Assembly (NCBI RefSeq): GCF_008806975.1
Contig: NZ_CP031728.1
Location: forward strand, 3,121,501 to 3,185,500
Direction: 5' to 3'
DNA from: Cellvibrio sp. KY-GH-1
GTDB lineage: Bacteria > Pseudomonadota > Gammaproteobacteria > Pseudomonadales > Cellvibrionaceae
DNA length: 64,000 nt
The position numbers and the translations under genes were made by a program. Below the pieces are notes generated by a model that was not told the origin of the DNA, ran no database searches, and was given only the letters and a program-made list of their open reading frames with translations. This document shows, piece after piece, positions 39,774 to 46,986 of the stretch (position 1 is its first letter; every line of letters begins with the position of its first letter).

Positions 39774-39869
39774 TTACTTGCCGCTATGGCAAGCCAGTTT
39801 GAGTATCCTTTCGGAAGTTAATGAACAAGCATTCCTGCCACCTTCCCGACATCCTTGCCGCTCGTTCAT
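39774..39869 (-). other. candidate leader ORF (31 codons) starting MNERQGCRE
   Basis: Lies between the shared upstream element and the secreted repeat-protein gene. Its first codons match those of the 62.16-kb leader at the amino-acid level (MN-x-R-x-GCR), with three synonymous third-base differences. It has no good ribosome-binding site; the predicted transcript start is at or next to its ATG, so translation would be leaderless. Speculative. Confidence 0.35.
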
Positions 39870-39938
39870 GTAGCCATCTTAGGCCACGAAGTTGTCAGAA
39901 CTATGCCGCAGAAAAAGAGAATTGTTGCAATTGTGTCA
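39864..39938 (-). promoter_or_regulatory. shared 75-bp upstream element, copy A
   Basis: Aligns without gaps to 62189-62263 with about 53 of 75 identities by hand. On the reverse strand it has a 9-bp direct repeat TGACACAAT-TGCAACAAT, then CTGACAA 41 bases from the first repeat, then TAAGAT and GGCTACATGAAC. It ends 118 bases ahead of the start codon. With no proper -35, the direct repeats look like an activator site upstream of a TAAGAT -10. Confidence 0.65.
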
Positions 39939-40339
39939 ACCATTAGACCAGGGGAAGATTGGCAAACCGCTGGGTAACGGAATGTAATTCAGATAGCATC
40001 AAAAGCTTGCTATCGTCTCTATTGGCCTTCTTGAACCCCGGCACATAATGAACCCGTCCAGCAACATACTCCCGTAGGTTGGCGGTGAGCTTGCGAACCC
40101 CAACAAATGTTAAGGCAGTAAAGTGCCCCAAGCGGACAGTCAGGCAAATGAGCCGGGTAACTAATTAGGATTACTTGTGCCGTATAACTCCATAATTAAC
40201 TCGGAATATTAGTTAACCCTTTATTTAGCTTGGAATAATCGATTGATGGTTAATCCATTTTTTGGAGTTATGCAGCCCCACATCAAATTAGTTGGAATAA
40301 CTTTCTGCGGGTTATATAGTTGGTGCAATTTAATAAACT
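39939..40339. other. intergenic region left of the cassette cluster
   Basis: No convincing gene. It contains a 9-bp inverted pair ATAACTCCA (40184-40192) / TGGAGTTAT (40263-40271) and four related GGAATAA-like words between 40165 and 40305. It could hold a degenerate attC or attI, but no integrase gene is present here. Confidence 0.45.
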
Positions 40340-40346
40340 GTTAGGC
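40340..40346 (+). other. integron-type recombination core site (GTTAGGC) preceding the first cassette
   Basis: GTTAGGC matches the GTTRRRY core exactly and lies 36 bases ahead of the first cassette gene, as do the cores ahead of the other cassettes. It marks the left boundary of cassette 1. Confidence 0.6.
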
Positions 40347-40382
40347 TTCTCATAAACCAGCATTCTCTTAAAGGAAAAAAAT

Positions 40383-41255
40383 ATGCAATATGCAAAATGC
40401 ACATCAGATAATAAAGTTTGGGAAGCTCGCCCATTTTCGTTATTGGAATCCTCAGTTTTAGAATCTAAACGCTTAAGTCTAGTGTGTGTCGAATGTGAAG
40501 AGTTTGCTTGGTTTCGCAAAGAGAGTAGTCACGGTCACCCTGCTCATTTTTGTGCAAGGCATGACGACAACTGTTCTCTTAAAATCGAATATGTCATGTC
40601 CGACGATAAAAATGATGGATCATCCGTTGAAGTGGACGAAGTTAAATCTGGCGATAAAATTATTATTCAGCTTGATAAAGAAGTTGGTGGAGTTGTTGAG
40701 GTCGTAGAAAATACAAAACCCACGAATAGCTTACAAGGAGAGGGGGGTAGAACCTTTGTACTAAAGGGCAGCAACAGAGAAGCTAGCCAGCAATTCACTC
40801 TCAAGCGTATTTTGCATAGATTGGTACAAAGCCCCGCATTTAGAGAATCTAACACTGAAATTTCATTCTTTAAAAATTCAGAAGAAATTCTAATCTCAGG
40901 TATGGTTAATAGTATTGTTGCTGGCTTTGAGAAAATATCTAAAGAATCGCATCACGAAAAAATGCAATTTTATTGGGGCCCTATCGCGTCTGCAAAATAT
41001 ACTGCAGACGGAAAGTTATGGCTAAACTCAGGGGAACAGTATGGTTCCGCTAGTGTTGCAATATTTGAGGACGTGACTCAGAGCTTTTTAAGCTCCTTTG
41101 AAGTGGAAGATTTAGAGGAACTAGCTGGAGCATACATACTGGTATATGGGCGGTGTATGTTTTCAGGCGGAGGGTCTGGAAAGCCAGTTATTTGGTGCGC
41201 TCATCCTAAATATATCTTCGTTCGTAAATATAGATCTCAACAACTTCAAGCATAA
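40383..41255 (+). CDS. cassette 1: unknown protein with cysteine/histidine-rich N-terminus
   Basis: 290 residues; AAAGGA seven bases before ATG. The N-terminal 70 residues carry a possible zinc site (KCTSDNK ... CVECEEFAW ... HGHPAHFCARHDDNC), loosely reminiscent of the zinc-binding start of CoiA-like proteins. An acidic linker follows, then an alpha/beta domain of about 190 residues with no motif I recognise. AT-rich codon use differs from the flanking chromosome. Its stop codon lies inside an attC site, typical of a gene cassette. Function unknown. Confidence 0.72.
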   Translation: MQYAKCTSDNKVWEARPFSLLESSVLESKRLSLVCVECEEFAWFRKESSHGHPAHFCARHDDNCSLKIEYVMSDDKNDGSSVEVDEVKSGDKIIIQLDKEVGGVVEVVENTKPTNSLQGEGGRTFVLKGSNREASQQFTLKRILHRLVQSPAFRESNTEISFFKNSEEILISGMVNSIVAGFEKISKESHHEKMQFYWGPIASAKYTADGKLWLNSGEQYGSASVAIFEDVTQSFLSSFEVEDLEELAGAYILVYGRCMFSGGGSGKPVIWCAHPKYIFVRKYRSQQLQA

Positions 41256-41363
41256 CAAGGCGCTGCATCTGATGGTTTTTATGTTGCATTTTTCGGCATT
41301 CGCTGCGCTCATTTTAAGCCGAAAAATGCAACATCAAAACCACAGCTGAGCTTAGCGTTAGAG
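41250..41363 (+). repeat. attC site 1
   Basis: Left core GCATAAC (41250-41256) overlaps the cassette-1 stop, and right core GTTAGAG lies at 41357-41363. The interior folds into a long hairpin with a 17-bp perfect stem (ATGTTGCATTTTTCGGC and complement) extended by TGGTTTT/AAAACCA. Length about 114 bp, normal for long attC sites. Confidence 0.88.
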
Positions 41364-41387
41364 CAAGCAAAACCTGAGGCAATATCT

Positions 41388-42134
41388 ATGTCTATCGAGA
41401 GTGAAGGTGCTCGAGTAATAAATGAAACTATCGGTAAGGTTACATCTGAAATATATTCAGACATTGCTAAACCCGGAACGCGTCAAGTTGGCTTAGCTAT
41501 TGAAACAATATTCAAGATTGGCTTGTCCCCTGTAGCAATGCTTGACTGGGGCTTCGAGCACTCTAAAGAGTGGCTAAAAGCAAAAATTGAGAAGCGTTTA
41601 AATTCTACGCCATCGGAGTTTCGCTGTTCGCCACCAAACAGTATTGCTGTTTCTGCAATAACTTCAATTTCGATTTCCTCAGATTCACCAGAGCTTCGTG
41701 ACCTTTACGCGGAATTATTATTGAAAGCAATGGACTCTCGAAGTCAAGCAATGGTACACCCTTCATTTATAAATTTAATTAGCCAGCTGTCGCCTCAAGA
41801 GGCGCTAGTATTTATTAGCTTTAATAAAATTGAAGGAACTCTAATTTTAAAGGAAGAGGACAATCGCTATTCATTAGAGCATGAATATATCGAAAGCCAA
41901 TTTTTGAGGTATTGCCAACAACTAGGTTTTGGAGAATGTCCGTACGCCCAGCTATGGCTAGAAAATCTACAGCGCCTTAAGCTTGTTGTCTTGAATGAGT
42001 ATTCGGAAGTTTATATGGACACAGATTCCCGTCATCGAGCTACCGGTGTTAAAAATATAGTATATCGCTATCTTGAATTAACAGAGTATGGGCGAATGTT
42101 TCTTGAGGCTTGTACTCCACTTAGTGAAACATAA
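41388..42134 (+). CDS. cassette 2: Abi-alpha (DUF4393) family protein
   Basis: 248 residues. An N-terminal hydrophobic-amphipathic region (VGLAIETIFKIGLSPVAMLDW) is followed by the family hallmark SPELRDLYAELLLKAMDS and VHPSFINLISQLSPQEALVF (about residues 103-142), then a C-terminal winged-helix-like part. The family is named for abortive-infection proteins but its mechanism is not established. Flanked by attC sites on both sides. Confidence 0.82.
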   Translation: MSIESEGARVINETIGKVTSEIYSDIAKPGTRQVGLAIETIFKIGLSPVAMLDWGFEHSKEWLKAKIEKRLNSTPSEFRCSPPNSIAVSAITSISISSDSPELRDLYAELLLKAMDSRSQAMVHPSFINLISQLSPQEALVFISFNKIEGTLILKEEDNRYSLEHEYIESQFLRYCQQLGFGECPYAQLWLENLQRLKLVVLNEYSEVYMDTDSRHRATGVKNIVYRYLELTEYGRMFLEACTPLSET

Positions 42135-42135
42135 G

Positions 42136-42256
42136 GCCCTAACAAAGCAATCAAACGAATGGCTTTTAAGTTGCAATTTTGCCATTCCGCTGCGCTCCAT
42201 TTTATGGCAAAAGTGCAACTTAAAAACTACCGTTTATCGCGGCTATGCTTAAATAT
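42136..42256 (+). repeat. attC site 2 (right core degenerate)
   Basis: Left core GCCCTAAC (42136-42143). Hairpin arms TTTTAAGTTGCA-TTTTGCCAT and complement differ by one mismatch across 21 bp, with the same TCCGCTGCGCTCCATTTT-type loop as site 1. The right core appears as GCTTAAAT near 42247 rather than GTTRRRY, so this site may be poorly recombinogenic. Confidence 0.78.
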
Positions 42257-42276
42257 GCGTACTAAAGGAAATCATA

Positions 42277-42918
42277 ATGATTAAAAGGCTGAGTCAAAGA
42301 TTTCATGAGCTTAATCAACAACTTAATGTTGTTGAGGCAACTGTCAATGCTGGTACTGGAAACAAAATTGATGAAGAGATGTTTCTCGGCTGGAAAGTAA
42401 AAACAAAAAATTTATTAACTAATGCATGCGGTGAAAAATCGCAGCACTTTCAATCTTTTCTAAAAGCAGAAATTCCACAACCAATGGAGTCAAGTTATTA
42501 CATTTTAAAAAGAGTTGGCGCTGTTTTTCTCGCAGCAAAAGAAGATTTTGAAGGTGGTTATCTAGCATCTTTAAAAAGCCTTGTCCAAGCAGAAGTATTT
42601 GAAAGTGAGTTGGAGCAGGCAAGTGAATTATTAAGAAGTGGCTATAAATTGGCTTCAGCAGTTATCGCTGGAGTTGTATTGGAAACGGCATTAAGAGATC
42701 TATGCTCTACGCATGGATTGCCAATCGGGAAGCTAGACACAATGAATGGCCAGCTTGCGAAAGCAGGTGTGTATAACAAACTTCAACAAAAACGAATAAC
42801 TGCTATTGCAGACATTCGCAATAGTGCCGCTCATGGTAAGCCAGAAGAATTTACTGATCTTGATGTTGAAAATATGATTCAAGATATAGAAGGTGTGCTC
42901 CTTAGCTACCTAGCATAA
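42277..42918 (+). CDS. cassette 3: HEPN-domain protein
   Basis: 213 residues, AAGGAAA before ATG. An N-terminal helical region of about 90 residues is followed by a C-terminal HEPN-like domain: YKLASAVIAGVVLETALRDLC and the catalytic-type RNSAAH (residues 181-186, the RNx3H form of HEPN RNases), then DVENMIQDIEGVLL. HEPN proteins are frequent RNase toxins or effectors in phage defence and toxin-antitoxin pairs. No MNT-type antitoxin gene accompanies it, so the role is inferred. Confidence 0.8.
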   Translation: MIKRLSQRFHELNQQLNVVEATVNAGTGNKIDEEMFLGWKVKTKNLLTNACGEKSQHFQSFLKAEIPQPMESSYYILKRVGAVFLAAKEDFEGGYLASLKSLVQAEVFESELEQASELLRSGYKLASAVIAGVVLETALRDLCSTHGLPIGKLDTMNGQLAKAGVYNKLQQKRITAIADIRNSAAHGKPEEFTDLDVENMIQDIEGVLLSYLA

Positions 42919-43045
42919 CAAGTCGCGCCGGGCTCGCAAACTTCGTTTGCTGGACGCATTGTAAGCGGCGCATTTAGTGAATGCACTGCCCGAAGTTTAT
43001 CGAAAATGCGCCGCTTACAAACTGCGGCTGGACCGCACGTTAGGC
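42913..43045 (+). repeat. attC site 3
   Basis: Left core GCATAAC (42913-42919) overlaps the HEPN stop codon and right core GTTAGGC at 43039-43045 is a perfect consensus. Arms TTGTAAGCGGCGCATTT (42959-42975) and complement (43004-43020) pair over 17 bp. Length about 133 bp. Confidence 0.9.
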
Positions 43046-43069
43046 TTAATCATCGCTAAAGGAATGTTT

Positions 43070-43612
43070 ATGAACTCATCATCTATTATGTGCAAAACTT
43101 CTGCTTGTGGCGCGCCTGTAGAAGTTTCTGAAACTGGTTCTATTTCCAAATTTTTTAACCAAATGGCTCATCTATATCGCACAACGACAATCGCGGGAGA
43201 TAATGCAGCTCAATATTGGGCGGACATTGCGGTTAAATCAAAACATCCTCTTGCTCCACTAGCTCATGTACCGGGAGTATTTGCCGCACTTTGGACTCCC
43301 GAAGTTGCGCCTACAACTGCAATTACATTGGCAACGGCTGGTTACGGTTTTGCTACGCTTCCTAAAAATCTCGTACATTTTACTACTGCAAAAGGAGCGC
43401 AAGGAATTTCAGCTTCAGCAACAATAAATTCAACGAAATTTGGGCTGTTTGGCCCTGGTGTCTACATGACATCAACAGGCCGCCCCATTAATCTATTTGT
43501 TCGAGCTGCCGCGAAAACTCCAATTTATCTTGCAACCCCTTCGGGGACTGCTCGCATTATTCCATATCTTGTTTATGTTAGGTGGGGGCTAAAGCCCGTG
43601 GTTCTTCCTTAG
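43070..43612 (+). CDS. cassette 4: candidate ADP-ribosyltransferase-like (HYD1-type) toxin
   Basis: 180 residues from ATG 43070 (AAAGGA seven bases upstream). The C-terminal part LVHFTTAKGAQGISASATIN (about 100-119) and FGLFGPGVYMTSTGRP (about 124-139) matches the H ... GxGVYxT pattern of HYD1-type ART toxin domains. A hydrophobic middle (HVPGVFAALWTPEVAPTTAI) might aid membrane passage. An open frame extending upstream to 42977 runs through the attC and is not real. It is followed 10 bases later by a tiny membrane protein gene. Family assignment is by motif only. Confidence 0.62.
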   Translation: MNSSSIMCKTSACGAPVEVSETGSISKFFNQMAHLYRTTTIAGDNAAQYWADIAVKSKHPLAPLAHVPGVFAALWTPEVAPTTAITLATAGYGFATLPKNLVHFTTAKGAQGISASATINSTKFGLFGPGVYMTSTGRPINLFVRAAAKTPIYLATPSGTARIIPYLVYVRWGLKPVVLP

Positions 43613-43622
43613 GGAGTGGTGC

Positions 43623-43772
43623 ATGTACAAAATTCTGAAAATCGTTGTTGTTATTTTTGCTTGGGCTTGTTGGACGTGGGTGACTTACAGCCACCAATGG
43701 CTCTGGCTTTTAATATCAGTAATTCCATATTTACTTTTTAATGGCTTCGGCCACCACTTGGAAAAGAAATAG
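43623..43772 (+). CDS. cassette 4: 49-residue membrane protein, candidate immunity partner
   Basis: ATG at 43623 with AGGGAG six bases upstream, stop TAG at 43770-43772. Two hydrophobic segments (ILKIVVVIFAWACWTWVTY and WLWLLISVIPYLLFNGF) and a charged tail (HHLEKK). It lies in the same cassette as the ART-like gene with a 10-base gap, so it is probably co-translated. Very short two-helix partners of toxins are known, but an immunity role is inference. Confidence 0.7.
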   Translation: MYKILKIVVVIFAWACWTWVTYSHQWLWLLISVIPYLLFNGFGHHLEKK

Positions 43773-43800
43773 CGCAACAAAGTTCTCAAACGAATGGCAA
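43772..43800 (+). repeat. truncated attC remnant
   Basis: GCGCAACAAAGTTCTCAAACGAATGG resembles the left part of attC site 2 (AACAAAGCAATCAAACGAATGG) but the pairing arm and right core are missing. The next gene follows 63 bases on, so cassettes 4 and 5 seem to have been fused by a deletion. Confidence 0.55.
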
Positions 43801-43835
43801 CTTTATACTAAAAAAGACACTAAGAGATTTTAGAA

Positions 43836-44261
43836 ATGATTGGAAGTTGTTTGTGCGGCTCAGTAAAATTTGAAGTAAAACTAGACCGACTGAAAATTTA
43901 TCAATGTCACTGTTCACTATGCAGAAAACAAACAGGAACTGCTTCAAGCTGCGGAACTGTCATAAATACAGAAAAATTTGAATGGTTGTCCGGCGAAGGT
44001 AATGTTTCAAAGTGGGTTAAAGACACAGGTTTTACTTCTCACTTTTGTATTACGTGCGGTTCATCAGTACCTAACAAATTTAGAGGGAGCCCGTTTTATT
44101 GGGTCCCTGCCGGGCTAATGGACAGCCAAAATATTGAAGTGGCTGCAAATATATTTGTTTGTGAAGCTGCCAAATGGAGTAAAGTTTCTACAGGTGTCAA
44201 CCCGTACGAAACGAAACCTGAAATTGAAAACTTAATAGAGCTTTTGAATGGAAACAACTAA
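43836..44261 (+). CDS. GFA/CENP-V family (glutathione-dependent formaldehyde-activating-like) protein
   Basis: 141 residues with the Mss4-like zinc fold: GSCLCGSVKFEV, QCHCSLCRKQTG (structural and catalytic zinc cysteines), SHFCITCGSSV, and FYWVPAG. The family includes glutathione S-hydroxymethyl synthases and many unassigned members common in integron cassettes. It has no attC after it that I can complete. Confidence 0.88.
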   Translation: MIGSCLCGSVKFEVKLDRLKIYQCHCSLCRKQTGTASSCGTVINTEKFEWLSGEGNVSKWVKDTGFTSHFCITCGSSVPNKFRGSPFYWVPAGLMDSQNIEVAANIFVCEAAKWSKVSTGVNPYETKPEIENLIELLNGNN

Positions 44262-44413
44262 CACAGAAATCAATCGGATAATGCCATAATGTTGGGTATT
44301 ACTGCCCAACCTACAGCGGCAAACAGCCCCACTTCTGACCGACAGAACAACTCTTTTTCTCGAAAAATAAATCACTACTTTTTACCCGGAAGATACTTAA
44401 CAGAGCCTGCTAA

Positions 44414-45127
44414 TTGAAACTCAGTAAACGACTACGACAAATCGAATCCATGGTGACTTCGCAATACGATCATATTTGGGATTGTTGCTGCGATCATGGC
44501 TTTTTGGGGGCAGCGTTAGTGGCCAAAAAGGCAGCGCCGTGTGTACATTTTGTGGATCTTGTGCCTGACCTTATGGATCAGCTGGAAAGTAAACTGAAGC
44601 GTTATTTTCCGATTGTTGCTGGGTCAGATTTCGCTTCTCTTTCTTATTCGCAATGGGAGGTGCACTGTATGGATTTATGTCAGTTGCAATTAAAGGAATT
44701 CAAGGGGAAGCATTTAGTCATTATTGCGGGTGTAGGCGGGGATTTAATGAGCGCGATGGTGGAGGCAATTACTCAAAATAATGCTACTGCTGAAATAGAT
44801 TTTCTCTTGTGCCCGGTGCACCACCACTACACGTTAAGACAACAATTAATTGCGCTCGACCTTGGTTTGAAAGCTGAAACCTTGATGATTGAAAATCGTC
44901 GTTATTATGAAATTATCCTGACGGCTCCAAAAAACAATATTGGTGTTTCAGCGATGAGCCCCGTCGGCAATACGATTTGGCAGTGTCCCAATCAGGATGA
45001 ATTTAATCTTGCGTTTAACTACCTGAACAAAACCCTCGCGCATTACAAGCGAAAGCAACGCAAGAATGGCGCTGAAATGCAACCAATCATAGATGCGTAT
45101 AGTGCGGTAACCCTTCAACTTTGTTAA
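44414..45127 (+). CDS. TrmK-like tRNA adenine-N1 methyltransferase family protein
   Basis: 237 residues from a TTG (no ATG gives the usual MKLSKRL start). Class I SAM fold: WDCCCDHGFLGAAL (motif I near residue 22), VDLVPDLMDQL, VIIAGVGGDLMSAMVE (catalytic loop), and LLCPVHHHYTLRQQL. Relatives methylate A22 of tRNA. It marks the return to chromosomal sequence after the cassette cluster. Confidence 0.8.
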   Translation: MKLSKRLRQIESMVTSQYDHIWDCCCDHGFLGAALVAKKAAPCVHFVDLVPDLMDQLESKLKRYFPIVAGSDFASLSYSQWEVHCMDLCQLQLKEFKGKHLVIIAGVGGDLMSAMVEAITQNNATAEIDFLLCPVHHHYTLRQQLIALDLGLKAETLMIENRRYYEIILTAPKNNIGVSAMSPVGNTIWQCPNQDEFNLAFNYLNKTLAHYKRKQRKNGAEMQPIIDAYSAVTLQLC

Positions 45128-45173
45128 GGTAAACTCCACACCCTGGATCTCAGCGACAACAGCAGGAATAAGG

Positions 45174-45743
45174 ATGACAATTAATATCGCGCGTTTCATA
45201 TCACTTATTGGACATCCCGCATTGTTAATGCCCTTGGTCGCTGCAATTTCAGTCGCAAATTCCGGCGAACAACCGAAGGGCCTTTTTACGATTTTCATTG
45301 CTGTTAGTTTTGCGCTACTGGTCGTAATTTTTTGCCTGTTCAAAACCAAAACTGGTCAATGGGCACATGTTGACGCCTCACAAAAAAGCGAGCGCAAGGA
45401 ACTGAACCTGGTCGCCAGTGCAACCTTGCTCCTTGGAGCTATCGCCTTGTACATAGGCAACCAGCTTTCCGCGTTAGTAGTTGCCGTCGCACTTTCTGGA
45501 GCTATTGTTTTGGCTTGCCATTTATTTAGTGCGGTGGCAAAACCATCACTGCATGTTGGATTTGCTGTATTTGCAAGCTGGCTTATGACCCCCGATACAA
45601 CCGCAGTCATTGCTATTCTCGTTTTCGCCGTATTTATTGGCTGGTCAAGGCTTTGTCTCCAACGACACACAGGGGTAGACTTGACGATTGGTGCCGGCAT
45701 AGGCTTGTTTGCGGGCGCAAGCTTTCAATTATTAAGCCAATGA
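45174..45743 (+). CDS. PAP2-superfamily membrane protein
   Basis: 189 residues, about six hydrophobic segments. Only the third PAP2 phosphatase motif is recognisable (SRLCLQRHTGVD, fitting SR-x5-H-x3-D near residues 160-171). The first two motifs (KxxxxxxRP, PSGH) are weak or absent, so it may be a divergent lipid phosphatase or non-catalytic. Confidence 0.65.
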   Translation: MTINIARFISLIGHPALLMPLVAAISVANSGEQPKGLFTIFIAVSFALLVVIFCLFKTKTGQWAHVDASQKSERKELNLVASATLLLGAIALYIGNQLSALVVAVALSGAIVLACHLFSAVAKPSLHVGFAVFASWLMTPDTTAVIAILVFAVFIGWSRLCLQRHTGVDLTIGAGIGLFAGASFQLLSQ

Positions 45744-45805
45744 TTATCACCACCAACCGGCGCCTAGGTGGATATAAAAATTATCGAAGAATTAGGAACA
45801 ACCAC

Positions 45806-46291
45806 ATGAAAATTAAAATGATCTTAATCTTATTGGTGTTCCTTCCACTCATTGGTTGTGATCGCTACACCAAAGTACAAGCGGTGAATTTACTGAAGGG
45901 GCAAGAACCCATTTCTTTTTTAGATGGTTTTTTCAGCCTGACCTATCACGAAAATACCGGTGCCATGCTGAGCTTTGGTGCGAAATTTCCCGACGAAGTA
46001 CGACTGATGGTTTTTACGGTCTTGGTGGGTTTGGTGTTGGTAATCGGCTTAATTTACTTGATGATAAAACCGATGAATAAATACAGTTTTACAGTGGGCT
46101 TGTTAATACTGGCCGGCGGTTTTGGCAACCTGTACGACCGCGCGTTAAATGATGGCCGAGTCGTAGACTTTATGCTGCTGCAACTGGGGCCGCTACAAAC
46201 TGGGGTGTTTAATGTTGCAGATGTTGCCATTATGGCTGGCGTATTCGGGTTTTTATTTATCTCATCCAAACTGGGGAAGCGACTCACTTAA
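45806..46291 (+). CDS. lspA: lipoprotein signal peptidase II-like protein (LspA family)
   Basis: 161 residues from ATG 45806. Conserved blocks: GCDRYTKVQA, HENTGAMLSFG, GGFGNLYDRALNDGRVVDFM and FNVADVAIMAG. The two catalytic Asp are those in VVDFM and NVADV; both are present. It is away from ileS, where the housekeeping lspA usually lies, so this is probably a second, divergent copy. The PAP2 gene lies just upstream. Confidence 0.82.
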   Translation: MKIKMILILLVFLPLIGCDRYTKVQAVNLLKGQEPISFLDGFFSLTYHENTGAMLSFGAKFPDEVRLMVFTVLVGLVLVIGLIYLMIKPMNKYSFTVGLLILAGGFGNLYDRALNDGRVVDFMLLQLGPLQTGVFNVADVAIMAGVFGFLFISSKLGKRLT

Positions 46292-46337
46292 GCGTTAACG
46301 CAGCCAGGAATAGCGTTTTTTACCAAAGGAAAATTTG

Positions 46338-46670
46338 ATGTATTCATCTACCTTTATATTTTTGAAAAAGCAATTTGATGACGACTTTTATCAGCTAGAT
46401 AACTCCATTGCCGAGGCTGCCAAATCAATCCCTGGTTACCTGGGCGAAGAAGCTTGGGAAAATCCAAGCACAGGATACGTTTCAACGGTGTATTACTGGG
46501 AATCATTAGAGGCATTACAGGCGTTAATGCAGCACCCGACGCACCTGCAAGCAAAAGCGCAACACGAAAAATGGCTGGATAACTACCAGGTGGTTATTTC
46601 CCAGGTGTTAAAAACTTACGGCAATAAAGAATTTGGCATTTTGCCAAAGCAACAAAACATAACCCAATAA
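46338..46670 (+). CDS. antibiotic-biosynthesis-monooxygenase-fold (ABM) protein
   Basis: 110 residues, dimeric alpha-beta ferredoxin-like fold expected: YSSTFIFLKKQFDDDFYQLD, IPGYLGEEAWENP, VSTVYYWESLEALQALMQHPTHLQAKAQ. ABM members include haem-degrading and quinone-modifying enzymes as well as inactive ones; no specific role is visible. ATG at 46338 preferred over the TTG at 46335. Confidence 0.78.
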   Translation: MYSSTFIFLKKQFDDDFYQLDNSIAEAAKSIPGYLGEEAWENPSTGYVSTVYYWESLEALQALMQHPTHLQAKAQHEKWLDNYQVVISQVLKTYGNKEFGILPKQQNITQ

Positions 46671-46680
46671 GGAGTCGCCA

Positions 46681-46986
46681 TTGGAACGTTCAATTATTTG
46701 TAAATCGCTAGACGAGGTTCGCCTCCATATAGACGCGATTGATAGGGAAATGGTTAATTTACTCGCGCAGCGCGGCGATTTTGTTGCACAAGCAGCTCGC
46801 TTTAAGAAAACCACTGATGATGTAAGAGCGCCGCAACGTGTCGAGCAGGTCATTGCCAAGGTAACAATATTGGCAAAAGAGCTGAATGCAAATCCAACGG
46901 TGGTTGAAGCGGTTTATCGCGCAATGATTTCAGCTTTCATCAACGCTGAACTGGTAGAGCACGCCGCTCTTGCGGATTCGCGATGA
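46681..46986 (+). CDS. chorismate mutase type II (AroQ fold)
   Basis: 101 residues from a TTG with AAGGAG seven bases upstream. Three-helix AroQ pattern: LDEVRLHIDAIDREMVNLLAQRGDFV, FKKTTDDVRAPQRVEQVI, and VEAVYRAMISAFINAEL. Could act in Phe/Tyr synthesis or as an isochorismate-pyruvate lyase; stand-alone small versions are common. It overlaps the next gene by four bases (ATGA). Confidence 0.85.
   Translation: MERSIICKSLDEVRLHIDAIDREMVNLLAQRGDFVAQAARFKKTTDDVRAPQRVEQVIAKVTILAKELNANPTVVEAVYRAMISAFINAELVEHAALADSR

Noticed and set aside
39943..40131. Reverse 62-residue ORF whose end vaguely recalls the C-terminus of reverse transcriptases
   Set aside because: Too short, no catalytic motif, no ribosome-binding site. 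The resemblance is not strong enough to call a remnant.
42977..43069. Upstream extension of the ART-like gene
   Set aside because: This stretch is attC site 3. A later ATG with AAAGGA is the natural start.
40340..44261. Prophage or transposon interpretation of the AT-rich region
   Set aside because: No phage structural genes, transposase or terminal repeats. attC sites account for the layout.
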